DNA of 29,511 bases from UBA6544 sp038131165. Lineage in GTDB: Bacteria > Pseudomonadota > Alphaproteobacteria > UBA8366. The DNA is taken from the NCBI GenBank assembly GCA_038131165.1, contig JAYPOZ010000052.1, forward strand, positions 1 to 29,511, read 5' to 3'. A program made the translations under genes and the position numbers. Positions 16,304-24,237 of the stretch are shown one piece after another. Positions within the stretch are counted from its first letter, which is position 1, and every line of letters begins with the position of its first letter. The notes beneath the pieces are model-generated. The model saw only the letters and a program-made list of their open reading frames with translations. It ran no database searches and had not been told where the DNA came from.

Positions 16304-16413
16304 ACGGACTCCTAGCATGAATTTTGTCGTCTAAGACGACCGGAGGCCCGCTCGCCGGCAGGCCCCCGTATTTAGTGCTTAAACCGTCTTCTGCCAAGAA
16401 GCGGCATCGGCGT

Positions 16414-16887
16414 CTATTCGCGCGAGGCGTAGAGCGTGATCAGTTTGACCGCATCCTCGGGCTCGACCCGTCCGATCGGGCCGGAACTATACGTCGAGGA
16501 GACGACGCTGCCGTCCGACTTTAGAATGAACTCGGCAGGTTGGATGATGTTGCGGTCGGCGCCCCACCAGGCACCGACCGACTCGCCTTGTTCGCGGGTC
16601 ATGCCGAACGCCATCGGGTAGCTCAGACCGGCGGCGAGTTCGCCCGCCTTCTCCTCGTCGTCGACGCTCCCCGCCAAGACAACCTTTGCGCCCGTCGCGG
16701 CGAGGGCTTCCTTCTGTGCTTCAAAGCCGGCCAACTGCCGGCGGCAGTAAGGTCACCAATGTCCCCGGTAGAGCAGGACAATGTTATACTTGGCGTCGAG
16801 ATTGCTTTTCAGGTCGAACGTGCCGCCCCCGACCGTGTTCACCGTCAGATCCGGAAACGGATCGCCAGCATAGAGTTTCTTTCCCAT
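16414..16887 (-). CDS. Selenocysteine-containing peroxiredoxin-like protein (in-frame UGA at codon 45)
   Basis: Read with UGA as selenocysteine, this is one 157-residue thioredoxin-fold protein of the AhpC/TSA type. It starts at ATG 16887, with GAGGAA five bases upstream, and runs to TAG at 16414. Codon 45 (16755-16753) is TGA, placed in RGHW-U-PYCRRQL. Cys-containing relatives have RGHWCPYCRRQL here, so the UGA replaces exactly the redox-active Cys, giving a UxxC motif with Cys48. Upstream, AGDPFPDLTVNTVGGGTFDL is the usual family start; downstream, the frame stays open with good family sequence (YPMAFGMTREQGE, PAEFILKSDGSV). A SECIS-like hairpin follows the UGA. Routine annotation would call it truncated or a pseudogene. 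The protein probably reduces peroxides or disulfides in the cytoplasm. SelD is about 5 kb away; SelA, SelB and selC are not in the window. Confidence 0.88.
16726..16742 (-). promoter_or_regulatory. Candidate bacterial SECIS hairpin
   Basis: Ten bases after the in-frame UGA, the mRNA reads GCCGGC-AGUUG-GCCGGC, a perfect 6-bp stem with a 5-base loop. The loop begins 17 bases after the UGA and has G as its second base, fitting the described bacterial SECIS rules (apical loop about 16-37 bases downstream, with a G among the first two loop bases). An alternative overlapping stem, ACUGCC-gcc-GGCAGU, also exists. Confidence 0.72.
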
Positions 16888-16976
16888 GAGATTCCTCGGT
16901 GTTGCCGGAACACCGGCATGATGTTCCGCTTGTCCCGAATCATCTAGTGCCGGCGGCGCCCGGCGCCACGGACGAT

Positions 16977-17963
16977 CTAGGCGAGGGCGCGCCGCACGGT
17001 CTGCGCCAAGAGGTCAACGATGCTGGCATGGACGTCTGGGTGCATTCCGTCGGCGGTCGCGTCCTGCATGCCCGACATGCCGTCGACGAGCCCTGCGGAC
17101 GGCGAAAAGGCGAGCAGGCGTCGCTCGGCCTCGGCGGTGTGGGCCAGGGCGGGATCGTTCCGCATGATGGCGAGCGCCGCGACGATGGCATAGCAGCCCC
17201 AATTCGAGACTCCGGCCGGGAGCAGTACGTCCGTCGCCATCTCGGCGCACAGAACCTCGCCATGGGGAATATGCTCGGCCACGGCGGCTTTCACCGCACC
17301 CATGCCGATCTCGTTACCGCCGTCGCCGATGCCGATGGTCGGAATCCCCTGCGCGGACGCTTTCTCGACCACGTAGTCGAGCTTCTCGCGGCCCGCGCTG
17401 TAATCCTGCCCGAGGGCATTCCGGTATGTCCCGTCGGCCGAAAGGCCGGCGCGTTCGCAGGCGATGACGGCTTTCGGGGCGTATTGCGCCAGCAGGCGGT
17501 CGGCGGCCGCTTGGGCCGCCGCATCTTCGATGGCGCCGTTTTCCATGACCGCGACACCGGTGAAACGCGGCAGCGATGCGGCGGTTCGGGCCTGTTCGTG
17601 GCTCACCACGTTGAGGCCCGCGAATTCCACCATTCTGGCGACCCGTTCGCGGATCGATGCGTCGACCAATATCACGGGAATCGCGTTGAACCCCTTGCTG
17701 ATCGCACGCGCGAGCACGGCCGAGCCGATGGGGCCGTCATTTTCCGCGATGTCGGGCGAGACCGCCGCGCGCGTCAGGGAGCCGGTCACGATGAAGACGT
17801 GGTCTCCTGCCTCCAGATCGACGAGATGACGGGCGGCGCTCTCCGCCATCGAGCCGGCGGCCAACGCGCGCGCCGGCTCGAACAGGCCGGCAACGCCGCG
17901 GGCGCCCACGTCGAGGCAGACGATGCGGTCGATCAAATCGAAGAAACTGCTTTGGCTGGTCAT
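16977..17963 (-). CDS. D-glutamate cyclase-like protein (DUF4392)
   Basis: A 328-residue protein resembling the C-terminal domain of D-glutamate cyclase (DUF4392 family). The mammalian enzyme converts D-glutamate to 5-oxo-D-proline; bacterial stand-alone members are mostly uncharacterised. Visible features include GDHVFIVTGS, the ENDGPIGSAVLARA segment, ACERAGLSADGTYRNALG, and the very conserved glycine/acid block IGIGDGGNEIGMG, probably metal- or substrate-binding. It starts 3 bases after the stop of the GhrA-like dehydrogenase gene, so the two are co-transcribed; the selenocysteine peroxiredoxin gene follows 89 bases later on the same strand. Confidence 0.82.
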   Translation of the reverse strand: MTSQSSFFDLIDRIVCLDVGARGVAGLFEPARALAAGSMAESAARHLVDLEAGDHVFIVTGSLTRAAVSPDIAENDGPIGSAVLARAISKGFNAIPVILVDASIRERVARMVEFAGLNVVSHEQARTAASLPRFTGVAVMENGAIEDAAAQAAADRLLAQYAPKAVIACERAGLSADGTYRNALGQDYSAGREKLDYVVEKASAQGIPTIGIGDGGNEIGMGAVKAAVAEHIPHGEVLCAEMATDVLLPAGVSNWGCYAIVAALAIMRNDPALAHTAEAERRLLAFSPSAGLVDGMSGMQDATADGMHPDVHASIVDLLAQTVRRALA

Positions 17964-17966
17964 GGC

Positions 17967-18902
17967 TCAATACCCTCGTTCAAGATCGGCGATGCCGTGT
18001 ACCGGCTCGCCGTTGCGATAGCGTTCGATGTTGGCCGCGATCGACCGCGCGCAGGAGCGTGGCACGATCTCGCCGGCGATATGCGGCGTCATCAGCACTT
18101 TCGGGTGCGTCCAATAGGGATGGTCGGCGGGCAGGGGCTCCTCGTTGAAGACGTCGAGGAACGCGCCGGCGACCTGGCCCGACTCGAGCGCCGCCAGGAG
18201 ATCCGTATCCACCAGATGGCCGCCGCGGCCGATATTGGTGACATAGGCGCCCTCTGGCAGCTTATCGAAGGCCGCTTTGTTCAAAATGCCTTCGGTTTCC
18301 GCCGTCAAGGGGAGGACGCAGACGATCTGATGGCATTGCGGGAGCATGTCGTCGAGGCCGGACGCGCCGAAATGACAGGTGATGCCGTCCAAGCGTTTTT
18401 CCCCTCGGCTCCATCCGTGCACCTGAAAGCCGAGGCCCCCAAGCGTCCGGGCGACTTCCGCTCCGATGGCGCCGATGCCCAGGATGCCGACATGGGTGTC
18501 CGGCGTGAAGCGCGGCCACCGGCGCTGCCAGACCCCGTCCCGTTGACCCTTGTGGAACTCCGGCATGAAGCGATGGAAGCCAAGCACCGCGTAGGCGGCG
18601 AACTCGGCCATCATCGTCGATAATGTCTCGTCGATGATGCGCACGATGGGCACGTGGGTTGGGCGTTCCGGGTCCTGGAGGACGTGATCGAAGCCAGCCG
18701 CCATCGACAGGATAAGCTTCAGGTTCGGGAAGGACGCCAACATGCCGGGCTCCGGCTTCCAGCAGAGGACGTATTCGATTGCTGCCGGGTCGCCGATGTC
18801 CGGGTGCAGGCGAACTTCGATATCGGCGGGCAATGCCGCGCGCAATTCCGTTGCCCACAGGTCGGCAGGGTCCTGTTTGGAGTAGTACAGCAGGGCGGGC
18901 AT
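17967..18902 (-). CDS. GhrA-like glyoxylate/hydroxypyruvate reductase (D-2-hydroxyacid dehydrogenase)
   Basis: A 311-residue NAD(P)-dependent D-2-hydroxyacid dehydrogenase that would reduce 2-oxoacids such as glyoxylate or hydroxypyruvate. The Rossmann motif is VGILGIGAIGAEVA. The catalytic Arg is in NIGRGGHLVD, the Glu in FNEEPLPADHP and the His in MTPHIAGE; LSMAAGFDHVL and FLDVFNEEPL are typical of the GhrA branch. AGAGG stands seven bases before ATG 18902. It is first in a minus-strand unit with the DUF4392 gene. The exact 2-oxoacid cannot be told. Confidence 0.88.
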   Translation of the reverse strand: MPALLYYSKQDPADLWATELRAALPADIEVRLHPDIGDPAAIEYVLCWKPEPGMLASFPNLKLILSMAAGFDHVLQDPERPTHVPIVRIIDETLSTMMAEFAAYAVLGFHRFMPEFHKGQRDGVWQRRWPRFTPDTHVGILGIGAIGAEVARTLGGLGFQVHGWSRGEKRLDGITCHFGASGLDDMLPQCHQIVCVLPLTAETEGILNKAAFDKLPEGAYVTNIGRGGHLVDTDLLAALESGQVAGAFLDVFNEEPLPADHPYWTHPKVLMTPHIAGEIVPRSCARSIAANIERYRNGEPVHGIADLERGY

Positions 18903-19073
18903 GCTTCGGCCTCTTCAAGAAGGTGGACAGAGGTGGAAGGTAGTGGTTTTGCGCGGCCCTGGCCAACACCCCGGCGCGTGTTTCGTCGGAAGCCTTCCCA
19001 AAGGGGCTGTCCGGGCTGTCCCGCCTGATCATACGGCGCGTGACAGGTGCGCGGCGCTTGGCTAATAAGCTTC
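18903..19073. promoter_or_regulatory. Divergent intergenic region
   Basis: This 171-base gap between the divergent GhrA-like and EamA genes must carry promoters for both. A tandem repeat of GGGCTGTCC occurs near 19010-19025. No clear -35/-10 pair, hairpin or RNA gene was recognised. Confidence 0.3.
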
Positions 19074-19958
19074 ATGGCCATCGCCGCACCATCGAGTCCC
19101 TCGATCTTCAAAGCCGCCGCCTGGATGACCGGGACGCTGCTGTCGTTCACCTTTATGGCGATTGCCGTGCGCGAACTCCACGTGGCGGAAATCCATACCT
19201 TCGAGATGCTGGCGATCCGCAGCATGATCGGGCTCGTTGTGGTTCTGAGCGTCGCCTCCTATTTCGGCTGGCATCTCATCAAGACCCATCAACCCAAGCT
19301 CCAGATTGGCCGAAATATCGTTCACTTTGGCGGCCAATCGTCCTGGATGTTCGGCATCTCGTTGTTGCCCTTGGCGGAGGTCTTCGCCATCGAGTTCACA
19401 ATCCCGATCTGGGTGGCACTCTTGGCGATGTTCTTTCTCGGGGAGCGGATGACGCGCGGCCGGCTGATCGCCATTACGGCCGGTTTTCTGGGCATTCTGG
19501 TGATTCTGCAACCGGGGGTCGAGATCATCGACGCCGGCGCATTTGTCGTGCTCGGCAGCGCCATTTGTTTCGCTTCGGCCATTACCTGTACGAAAAGGCT
19601 GGTCGCGACCGATTCGCCGGTCGCCGTCCTGTTCTTCATGTGCCTGGTGCAATTGCCACTGGGATTGATACCGGCCCTGTTCTTCTGGGTGACGCCGGAA
19701 GGCATCGAGTGGATATTGCTTTTAATCGTGGGGCTGACCGGACTGTCGGCGCATTTCTGCGAAGCGAATGCGTTCCGGCACGCGGACGCGACCGTCGTCA
19801 TCCCATTGCAGTTCCTGCGCTTGCCGCTCATCGCGGTGGTCGGATTCATGCTGTACGAGGAAGCATTGGATCTGGCGGTGTTGGCCGGCGCGATCCTCAT
19901 CTTCAGCGGCAATTATTACAACATCCGCCTCGAGACGCGCGGCGGGCGGAGACATTGA
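19074..19958 (+). CDS. EamA/DMT-family inner-membrane transporter
   Basis: A 294-residue drug/metabolite transporter (EamA type) with about ten predicted membrane helices in two repeats. The first repeat contains the ASYFGWHL and ISLLPLAEVFAIEFTIPIW region with the FFLGERMTRGRL loop; the second has IVGLTGLSAHFCEANAFRHADATVV and YEEALDLAVLAGAILIFSGN, both typical of DMT proteins. It probably exports or imports a small metabolite. ATG 19074 is preferred because the protein then starts just before the first helix; an in-frame GTG at 19047 would add nine residues, and neither has a strong ribosome binding site. Confidence 0.85.
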   Translation: MAIAAPSSPSIFKAAAWMTGTLLSFTFMAIAVRELHVAEIHTFEMLAIRSMIGLVVVLSVASYFGWHLIKTHQPKLQIGRNIVHFGGQSSWMFGISLLPLAEVFAIEFTIPIWVALLAMFFLGERMTRGRLIAITAGFLGILVILQPGVEIIDAGAFVVLGSAICFASAITCTKRLVATDSPVAVLFFMCLVQLPLGLIPALFFWVTPEGIEWILLLIVGLTGLSAHFCEANAFRHADATVVIPLQFLRLPLIAVVGFMLYEEALDLAVLAGAILIFSGNYYNIRLETRGGRRH

Positions 19959-20006
19959 ACCGGTCCGAATATTGACTCCCCTCCGCCGCAGTCAGTAGGT
20001 TGGCGA

Positions 20007-20432
20007 ATGTCAGATTCCCAATTCCAAGCTGAAATCGAGAAGTTGCGCGTCCTCGTCGTCGATGACGAAGAGGAGATACGGGACCTGCTTCAGGATCTGC
20101 TGCGCGATCTCGGTATCGCCCGCGTCCATCTTGCGGAGAACGGCGAAATGGCTTGGCAACGCCTGAGCCGCAGCGAACTCGATTACGATCTGGTAATCAG
20201 CGACTGGTTGATGCCGCGCATGGATGGGCTTGAGCTGTTGCAGAAAATGCGACAGTGGGGCTCCGAAATCCCGTTCATGATGCTGACCGTCAAGGTGACC
20301 GGCGAAGCGGTCGCGGCGGCGCTTGAGGCCGGCGTTACGCTCTACGTCGCCAAGCCGTTCACCTACGGCGATTTTTCCAAGAAGGTCTCCGCGCTGGCGC
20401 GGCAAATCATCGAGAATAAAGCCGCTGCGTGA
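20007..20432 (+). CDS. Single-domain response regulator (CheY-like)
   Basis: A 141-residue receiver domain without an output domain. The acidic pocket is VVDDEEE near the N-terminus, the phosphoacceptor is Asp66 in VISDWLMPRMDG, the switch Thr is in MMLTVK and the conserved Lys is K116 in VAKPFTYGD. It probably acts by protein contact in a phosphorelay or in chemotaxis-like signalling. An Hpt-receiver gene occurs 7 kb away, but there is no evidence that they are partners. It converges on the PcfJ-like gene with 3 bases between stops. Confidence 0.92.
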   Translation: MSDSQFQAEIEKLRVLVVDDEEEIRDLLQDLLRDLGIARVHLAENGEMAWQRLSRSELDYDLVISDWLMPRMDGLELLQKMRQWGSEIPFMMLTVKVTGEAVAAALEAGVTLYVAKPFTYGDFSKKVSALARQIIENKAAA

Positions 20433-20435
20433 CGG

Positions 20436-21896
20436 CTAGAGAATGAAAATGTCGTCCCGCAAGCGTTCGACGAGCGCGGGATAGACGTTCTCTATCGTAT
20501 GCCGGATACGCAGGCGTTCGGCGCCGCCGAGGTCCTGTCGTTGCAGCTTGCGGGAGAGCCGCGCGTGCTCCGCCCCGAGGGCGTCGATCTTCCAGGCTTT
20601 CGCATGCCGCCGGGCCTTCTCGTAGGCCTCTCCGAGACCCGTCGCGGCGAGCAGGTCTGCGAATGTCTCCGGCGTCAGAATTCCATTCCGGGCCTGCAGG
20701 TCGAAGAGACGATCGCGGCGTCTTCCCGCCTGCTCCAGGATTCCCGAGATCGCATCCCGATAGATCCGGACGACGGTCTTCCGGGGAAGCGCGTCGTAGC
20801 GGGCGAGATGCAGCAATGCCGCCGGGAATTGCGGGCAATGGATCTGCAGCGCGCCGGGCAGCAGGCCGTCCGGTGCCGCGCGGAGGCGCCAGCCCGTGCC
20901 GCGCGGCCGAAAGCGACTCAGAATTGCCGCGCGGGTGCCGTCTTCCGCATTCCTGCCGTGTTTGGCGAAAACATTCAGGAACTCCCGGATTGTCGGGTGC
21001 CGCATGAACGGGATTTCCCTTGGGCTTGGGAGGGAATCGGCCCAGGACAGGAAGGCGTCGCAACAACGGTCGATATCCGGATATGTCCCGCCGTTGAAGT
21101 CGATCAGATGCATTCGGGCGATGATTTCGCTGCGCGGGACGCCGCGCGATTGAAGAAACGCCGTCAGATAGGGATGGTATTTCGGCCGCGGTACGCTGTT
21201 CGCGGACCCTTTGATCCGCATGAGCAAACCGTCGACGAACTCGATTGCGGCGTGCGGTTTCGATGCGCCGTCCCGCAAGGTATAGACATCGGCGGCGGCG
21301 AACCGGTCCACGTCGTGCAGGCAGTTCTTGAGCAATTTGGCCTCCCTGACGAACGCGGCGGCACGGCGTAGGCGGACAATACGGAATTGGTCGTCGAACA
21401 GGTACGCCGGTTCGACATCGTCCGGTGATTCCGGAAGCTTCAATGGGGACGCCCGACCCGCCCGCATTTGCCATTCCCGAGCCAAATGCCACGCCTCCGC
21501 CAAGGAAATCCGCTCGAGACGGCGTCTGTGGCGATGATTTGGGCCAAGCGCCCGCATCCATTCTAGGATCAAGGCCGTTTGACCAAGTCGCTGTAATTGC
21601 CGCTCGGCTCGCACGGGGTCGAAATAGTGGACGGGCCGGCCCCTGCGCAGGTCGCGATAGACCCAGGCCTCGGGTTTCACACAAAGTCTGCCCTGGCGGT
21701 ACAAGTCGGTCAGGGTGCCGGCGTTATCGATTTCCGTCAGCAGCGATTCGTCCTGGGTCAGGGAACGCCTGAAATTTCGCCGCCACCACTTCTTGAGATC
21801 GGGAGCGCGTGTTCTCGCGCCATAGGAGTCCGCAACTCGGCGAACGTCTTCGGGATTAATCAGATTGGAGACAAACTTGGTGCGCACTGTCTCCAT
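20436..21896 (-). CDS. PcfJ-like protein of unknown function
   Basis: A 486-residue, Arg-rich protein. The segment LLKNCLHDVDRFAAADVYTLRDG followed by PHAAIEFVDGLLMRIKGSANSVP (about residues 185-235) has the layout of PcfJ-like domains (HC, then hydrophobic strands, then the K-G-x-x-N element). PcfJ was named on an enterococcal conjugative plasmid, but homologues occur in many chromosomes and no molecular activity is established. The N- and C-terminal regions are helical and charged, with a C-terminal coiled-coil-like ARLSRKLQRQDLGGAERLR. No mobile-element gene is nearby. It starts at ATG 21896 with only a weak ribosome binding site. Confidence 0.65.
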   Translation of the reverse strand: METVRTKFVSNLINPEDVRRVADSYGARTRAPDLKKWWRRNFRRSLTQDESLLTEIDNAGTLTDLYRQGRLCVKPEAWVYRDLRRGRPVHYFDPVRAERQLQRLGQTALILEWMRALGPNHRHRRRLERISLAEAWHLAREWQMRAGRASPLKLPESPDDVEPAYLFDDQFRIVRLRRAAAFVREAKLLKNCLHDVDRFAAADVYTLRDGASKPHAAIEFVDGLLMRIKGSANSVPRPKYHPYLTAFLQSRGVPRSEIIARMHLIDFNGGTYPDIDRCCDAFLSWADSLPSPREIPFMRHPTIREFLNVFAKHGRNAEDGTRAAILSRFRPRGTGWRLRAAPDGLLPGALQIHCPQFPAALLHLARYDALPRKTVVRIYRDAISGILEQAGRRRDRLFDLQARNGILTPETFADLLAATGLGEAYEKARRHAKAWKIDALGAEHARLSRKLQRQDLGGAERLRIRHTIENVYPALVERLRDDIFIL

Positions 21897-22059
21897 TCGG
21901 ATTCTCGGTCCCGGTACTTGAGCCTCCCCCGGCGGGGGTTAGAATGCGCATTATGCGCGACGACAGGGCCGAATTAAAGCGGCCCGAGCGGCCACAGGAC
22001 AATTGGAAGCGAAACGATGCCCAGACCGAACCATGCTTGCGACGCAAGGGGAGCGATCC
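21897..22059. promoter_or_regulatory. Divergent region with a perfect palindrome
   Basis: This region separates the divergent PcfJ-like and alpha/beta hydrolase-domain genes. It carries the perfect 13-base palindrome GCGCAT-T-ATGCGC (21946-21958), and just before it a CCCCC-ggc-GGGGG hairpin (21926-21938). The palindrome is a candidate operator. Confidence 0.35.
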
Positions 22060-24075
22060 ATGACCAATAAAATACGGCTCGATATCCGGCGCCGCCGGCC
22101 CTTTGCCGAGGGCAAGAACTTCGGCGATACCGGCACCTACGAGCGCCTGGACGGACAGGCCCATTTCGCGATCGACCCCGGGTCGCCGGGCCCGGCGCAT
22201 GTGGTCGATCTGGATAAGGCACCCTTGAACGGCGAAGGTCTGGTCGAGTTTTCCGCGGACATTTCGTTGATCAAGCCCGTCGATATGGCCAAGGCGAACG
22301 GCCGGGTCTTCTTCGACTACGGCAATCGCGGCAACATGCGGGCGATCCAGTTCTTCAACGATGCGCCCGCCTCGAACGATCCGATTTCGGCGGCGCATGC
22401 CGGCAACGGCTATCTGATGCGGCGGGGGTATGTCGTCGCCAATTGCGCCTGGCAGGGCGACCTCTGGCCGGGCGACGGCCGGATGACGATGAACTTGCCG
22501 GTGGCGACGGAGTCGGGCGAGACGATCACCGGATTGGTGCGCAGCGAGTTTATCGTCACCGCACCGGGGCAGGCCTGCATGCCGCTGAGCGGACGTGCGT
22601 CGACCCGCAGCCATCCGACCGTATCGTTGGACACCAACACCGCGCGCCTCACGAAGCGGCGCTATCCCGAAGACGAACGCGAGGAGATTCCATCCAGCCG
22701 CTGGTCGTTCGCCCGAATTGAAGGCGGGGTCGGGCTGGACAATCAGGGGGCGGAGACGGCGATTGTCCCCTCCGATTGCCACGTTCTATTGCCGGAGGGC
22801 TTCGAGACCGGCTGGATTTACGAGATCGTCTATACCGGGCGGGACCCGCTGGTCATGGGACTGGGCCATGTCGCGGTCCGGGATTTTGTGAGTTTCCTGA
22901 AGAACGACGCGGCGGATGCGGCGGGAATGGCCAATCCGCTCGGCGGCGCGATCGAGAAAGCCTACGCCTGGGGGCGCTCTCAGACGGGACGGTGCATCCG
23001 CGACATGATCCATCAGGGGTTTAATGCGGATATGGCTGGCCGCCGGGTCTTCGACGGCGTGCTGCCGCATGTCTCGGGCGGCGGTTTGATGTGGTTGAAT
23101 CACCGTTTTGCCTGTGGCGTCAGTGCCGCCGGCCAACAATACGAAGACCACGAGAACATTGCCGACCGGTTTCCTTTCTCCTATGCGCAGTCGACGGATC
23201 ACATTACCGGCGCGAAAGACGCCATTCTGAAGCGGCCCGAGACCGACCCGCTCGTATTGCACACTCAGACCGGCACCGAGTATTGGCAGCGCCACGGCTC
23301 CTTGGTTCATACGGACACGGAAGGCAACGATCTGGCACAACCGGATACGGTCCGCGTGTTTCTGTGGTCGAGCTCGCAGCATTTTGCCGACCCTAACCAG
23401 AAGCAACCGTCGCGCGGGATTTGCCAGCAGAACAACAACGTGGTGAAGACGTCGATGTTCTTCCGGGGGATGTTGGATGCGATGGACCGCTGGGCGACGG
23501 ACGGAACGCCGCCGCCGGAGAGCCGCATTCCCAAACGGTCGGACGGCACCTTGGTCACGGCGGAGGAATGGCACCGGCAGTTTCCGTCGATCCCGGGCGT
23601 GAACATACCGAGCGGCCCGAATGGATTGCCGGCTTACGATTTCGGTCCGGACGCCGATAAGGGTTTCCTGACGAAACAACCGCCGGAGATCGGCAATGGC
23701 GCCTATACGGTTCTCGTGCCGGCGGTCGATGCGGACGGCAACGATGTGGCCGGCGTGCGCGCGCCGATGGTGCAGGCGCCGCTTGGCACCTATACCGGCT
23801 GGAATCTCCGCGCCCGCGGTCAGGGCGAGGGCTACATGCACGAGTTCACCGGCAGTTACGTGCCTTTGCCGGAGACGGACTCCGTACGCCGGTCGACCGG
23901 CGATCCCCGGCGGTCGATTGTGGAACGCTACGGAGATGCCGACGGTTACGTGCGGGCGGTGGTCGAGGCCGCCGAGCGCCTTGTCGCCGATGGATTGATG
24001 CTGGAGGAAGATGTCGAGCGGGTCGCGGCGAGGGCGCAGGATTGGTGTCGTCCGCTGCACGACGTCCGCCTCTGA
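22060..24075 (+). CDS. Large alpha/beta hydrolase-domain protein
   Basis: A 671-residue protein of the family annotated simply as alpha/beta hydrolase domain-containing (PF20091-like). The start ATG 22060 is chosen because AAGGGGAG lies six bases before it and the family-type sequence IRLDIRRRRPFAEGKNFGDTGTYERLDGQ begins there. The probable nucleophile is Ser307 in YAWGRSQTGRCIRDM. The N-terminal half forms a beta-rich domain with VFFDYGNRGNMRAIQFFND. The C-terminal part has the conserved GTYTGWNLRARGQGEG block, also seen in this family. No signal peptide is visible. Neighbouring transporter and dioxygenase genes hint at use of an organic compound, but the substrate is unknown. Confidence 0.78.
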   Translation: MTNKIRLDIRRRRPFAEGKNFGDTGTYERLDGQAHFAIDPGSPGPAHVVDLDKAPLNGEGLVEFSADISLIKPVDMAKANGRVFFDYGNRGNMRAIQFFNDAPASNDPISAAHAGNGYLMRRGYVVANCAWQGDLWPGDGRMTMNLPVATESGETITGLVRSEFIVTAPGQACMPLSGRASTRSHPTVSLDTNTARLTKRRYPEDEREEIPSSRWSFARIEGGVGLDNQGAETAIVPSDCHVLLPEGFETGWIYEIVYTGRDPLVMGLGHVAVRDFVSFLKNDAADAAGMANPLGGAIEKAYAWGRSQTGRCIRDMIHQGFNADMAGRRVFDGVLPHVSGGGLMWLNHRFACGVSAAGQQYEDHENIADRFPFSYAQSTDHITGAKDAILKRPETDPLVLHTQTGTEYWQRHGSLVHTDTEGNDLAQPDTVRVFLWSSSQHFADPNQKQPSRGICQQNNNVVKTSMFFRGMLDAMDRWATDGTPPPESRIPKRSDGTLVTAEEWHRQFPSIPGVNIPSGPNGLPAYDFGPDADKGFLTKQPPEIGNGAYTVLVPAVDADGNDVAGVRAPMVQAPLGTYTGWNLRARGQGEGYMHEFTGSYVPLPETDSVRRSTGDPRRSIVERYGDADGYVRAVVEAAERLVADGLMLEEDVERVAARAQDWCRPLHDVRL

Positions 24076-24131
24076 AACCGTTCACTCAAGACCTGCGGCG
24101 ATCGGTCTCCCGCGTCATTCGGGAAACGGTT
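24076..24131 (+). terminator. Nested stem-loop after the hydrolase gene, possible terminator
   Basis: Directly after the TGA, AACCGTT (24076-24082) can pair with AACGGTT (24125-24131), enclosing a second hairpin TCCCG-cgtcatt-CGGGA (24108-24124). There is no T-run, so if it ends transcription it is not a classical intrinsic terminator. Confidence 0.3.
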
Positions 24132-24237
24132 AGACATGAGCTAGGCCCTTGGGCAGTCTGGATTTTCCGCACTAGCGTTAGAGCATAAATATTTCTTTAT
24201 GACTTAAGCGCGCCCAAAACGAAGGCCGATTGAGACC

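Noticed and set aside
16326..16340. GTCGTC-taa-GACGAC hairpin as a terminator of the selenoprotein gene
   Set aside because: On the relevant minus strand it is followed by AAAATT, not a T-run, and the stem is only six pairs.
16414..16734. A stand-alone 106-residue protein starting after the redox motif
   Set aside because: It begins at a TTG inside the conserved CRRQLAGF segment and lacks the thioredoxin-fold start; reading the UGA as Sec gives the complete family protein with a good ribosome binding site.
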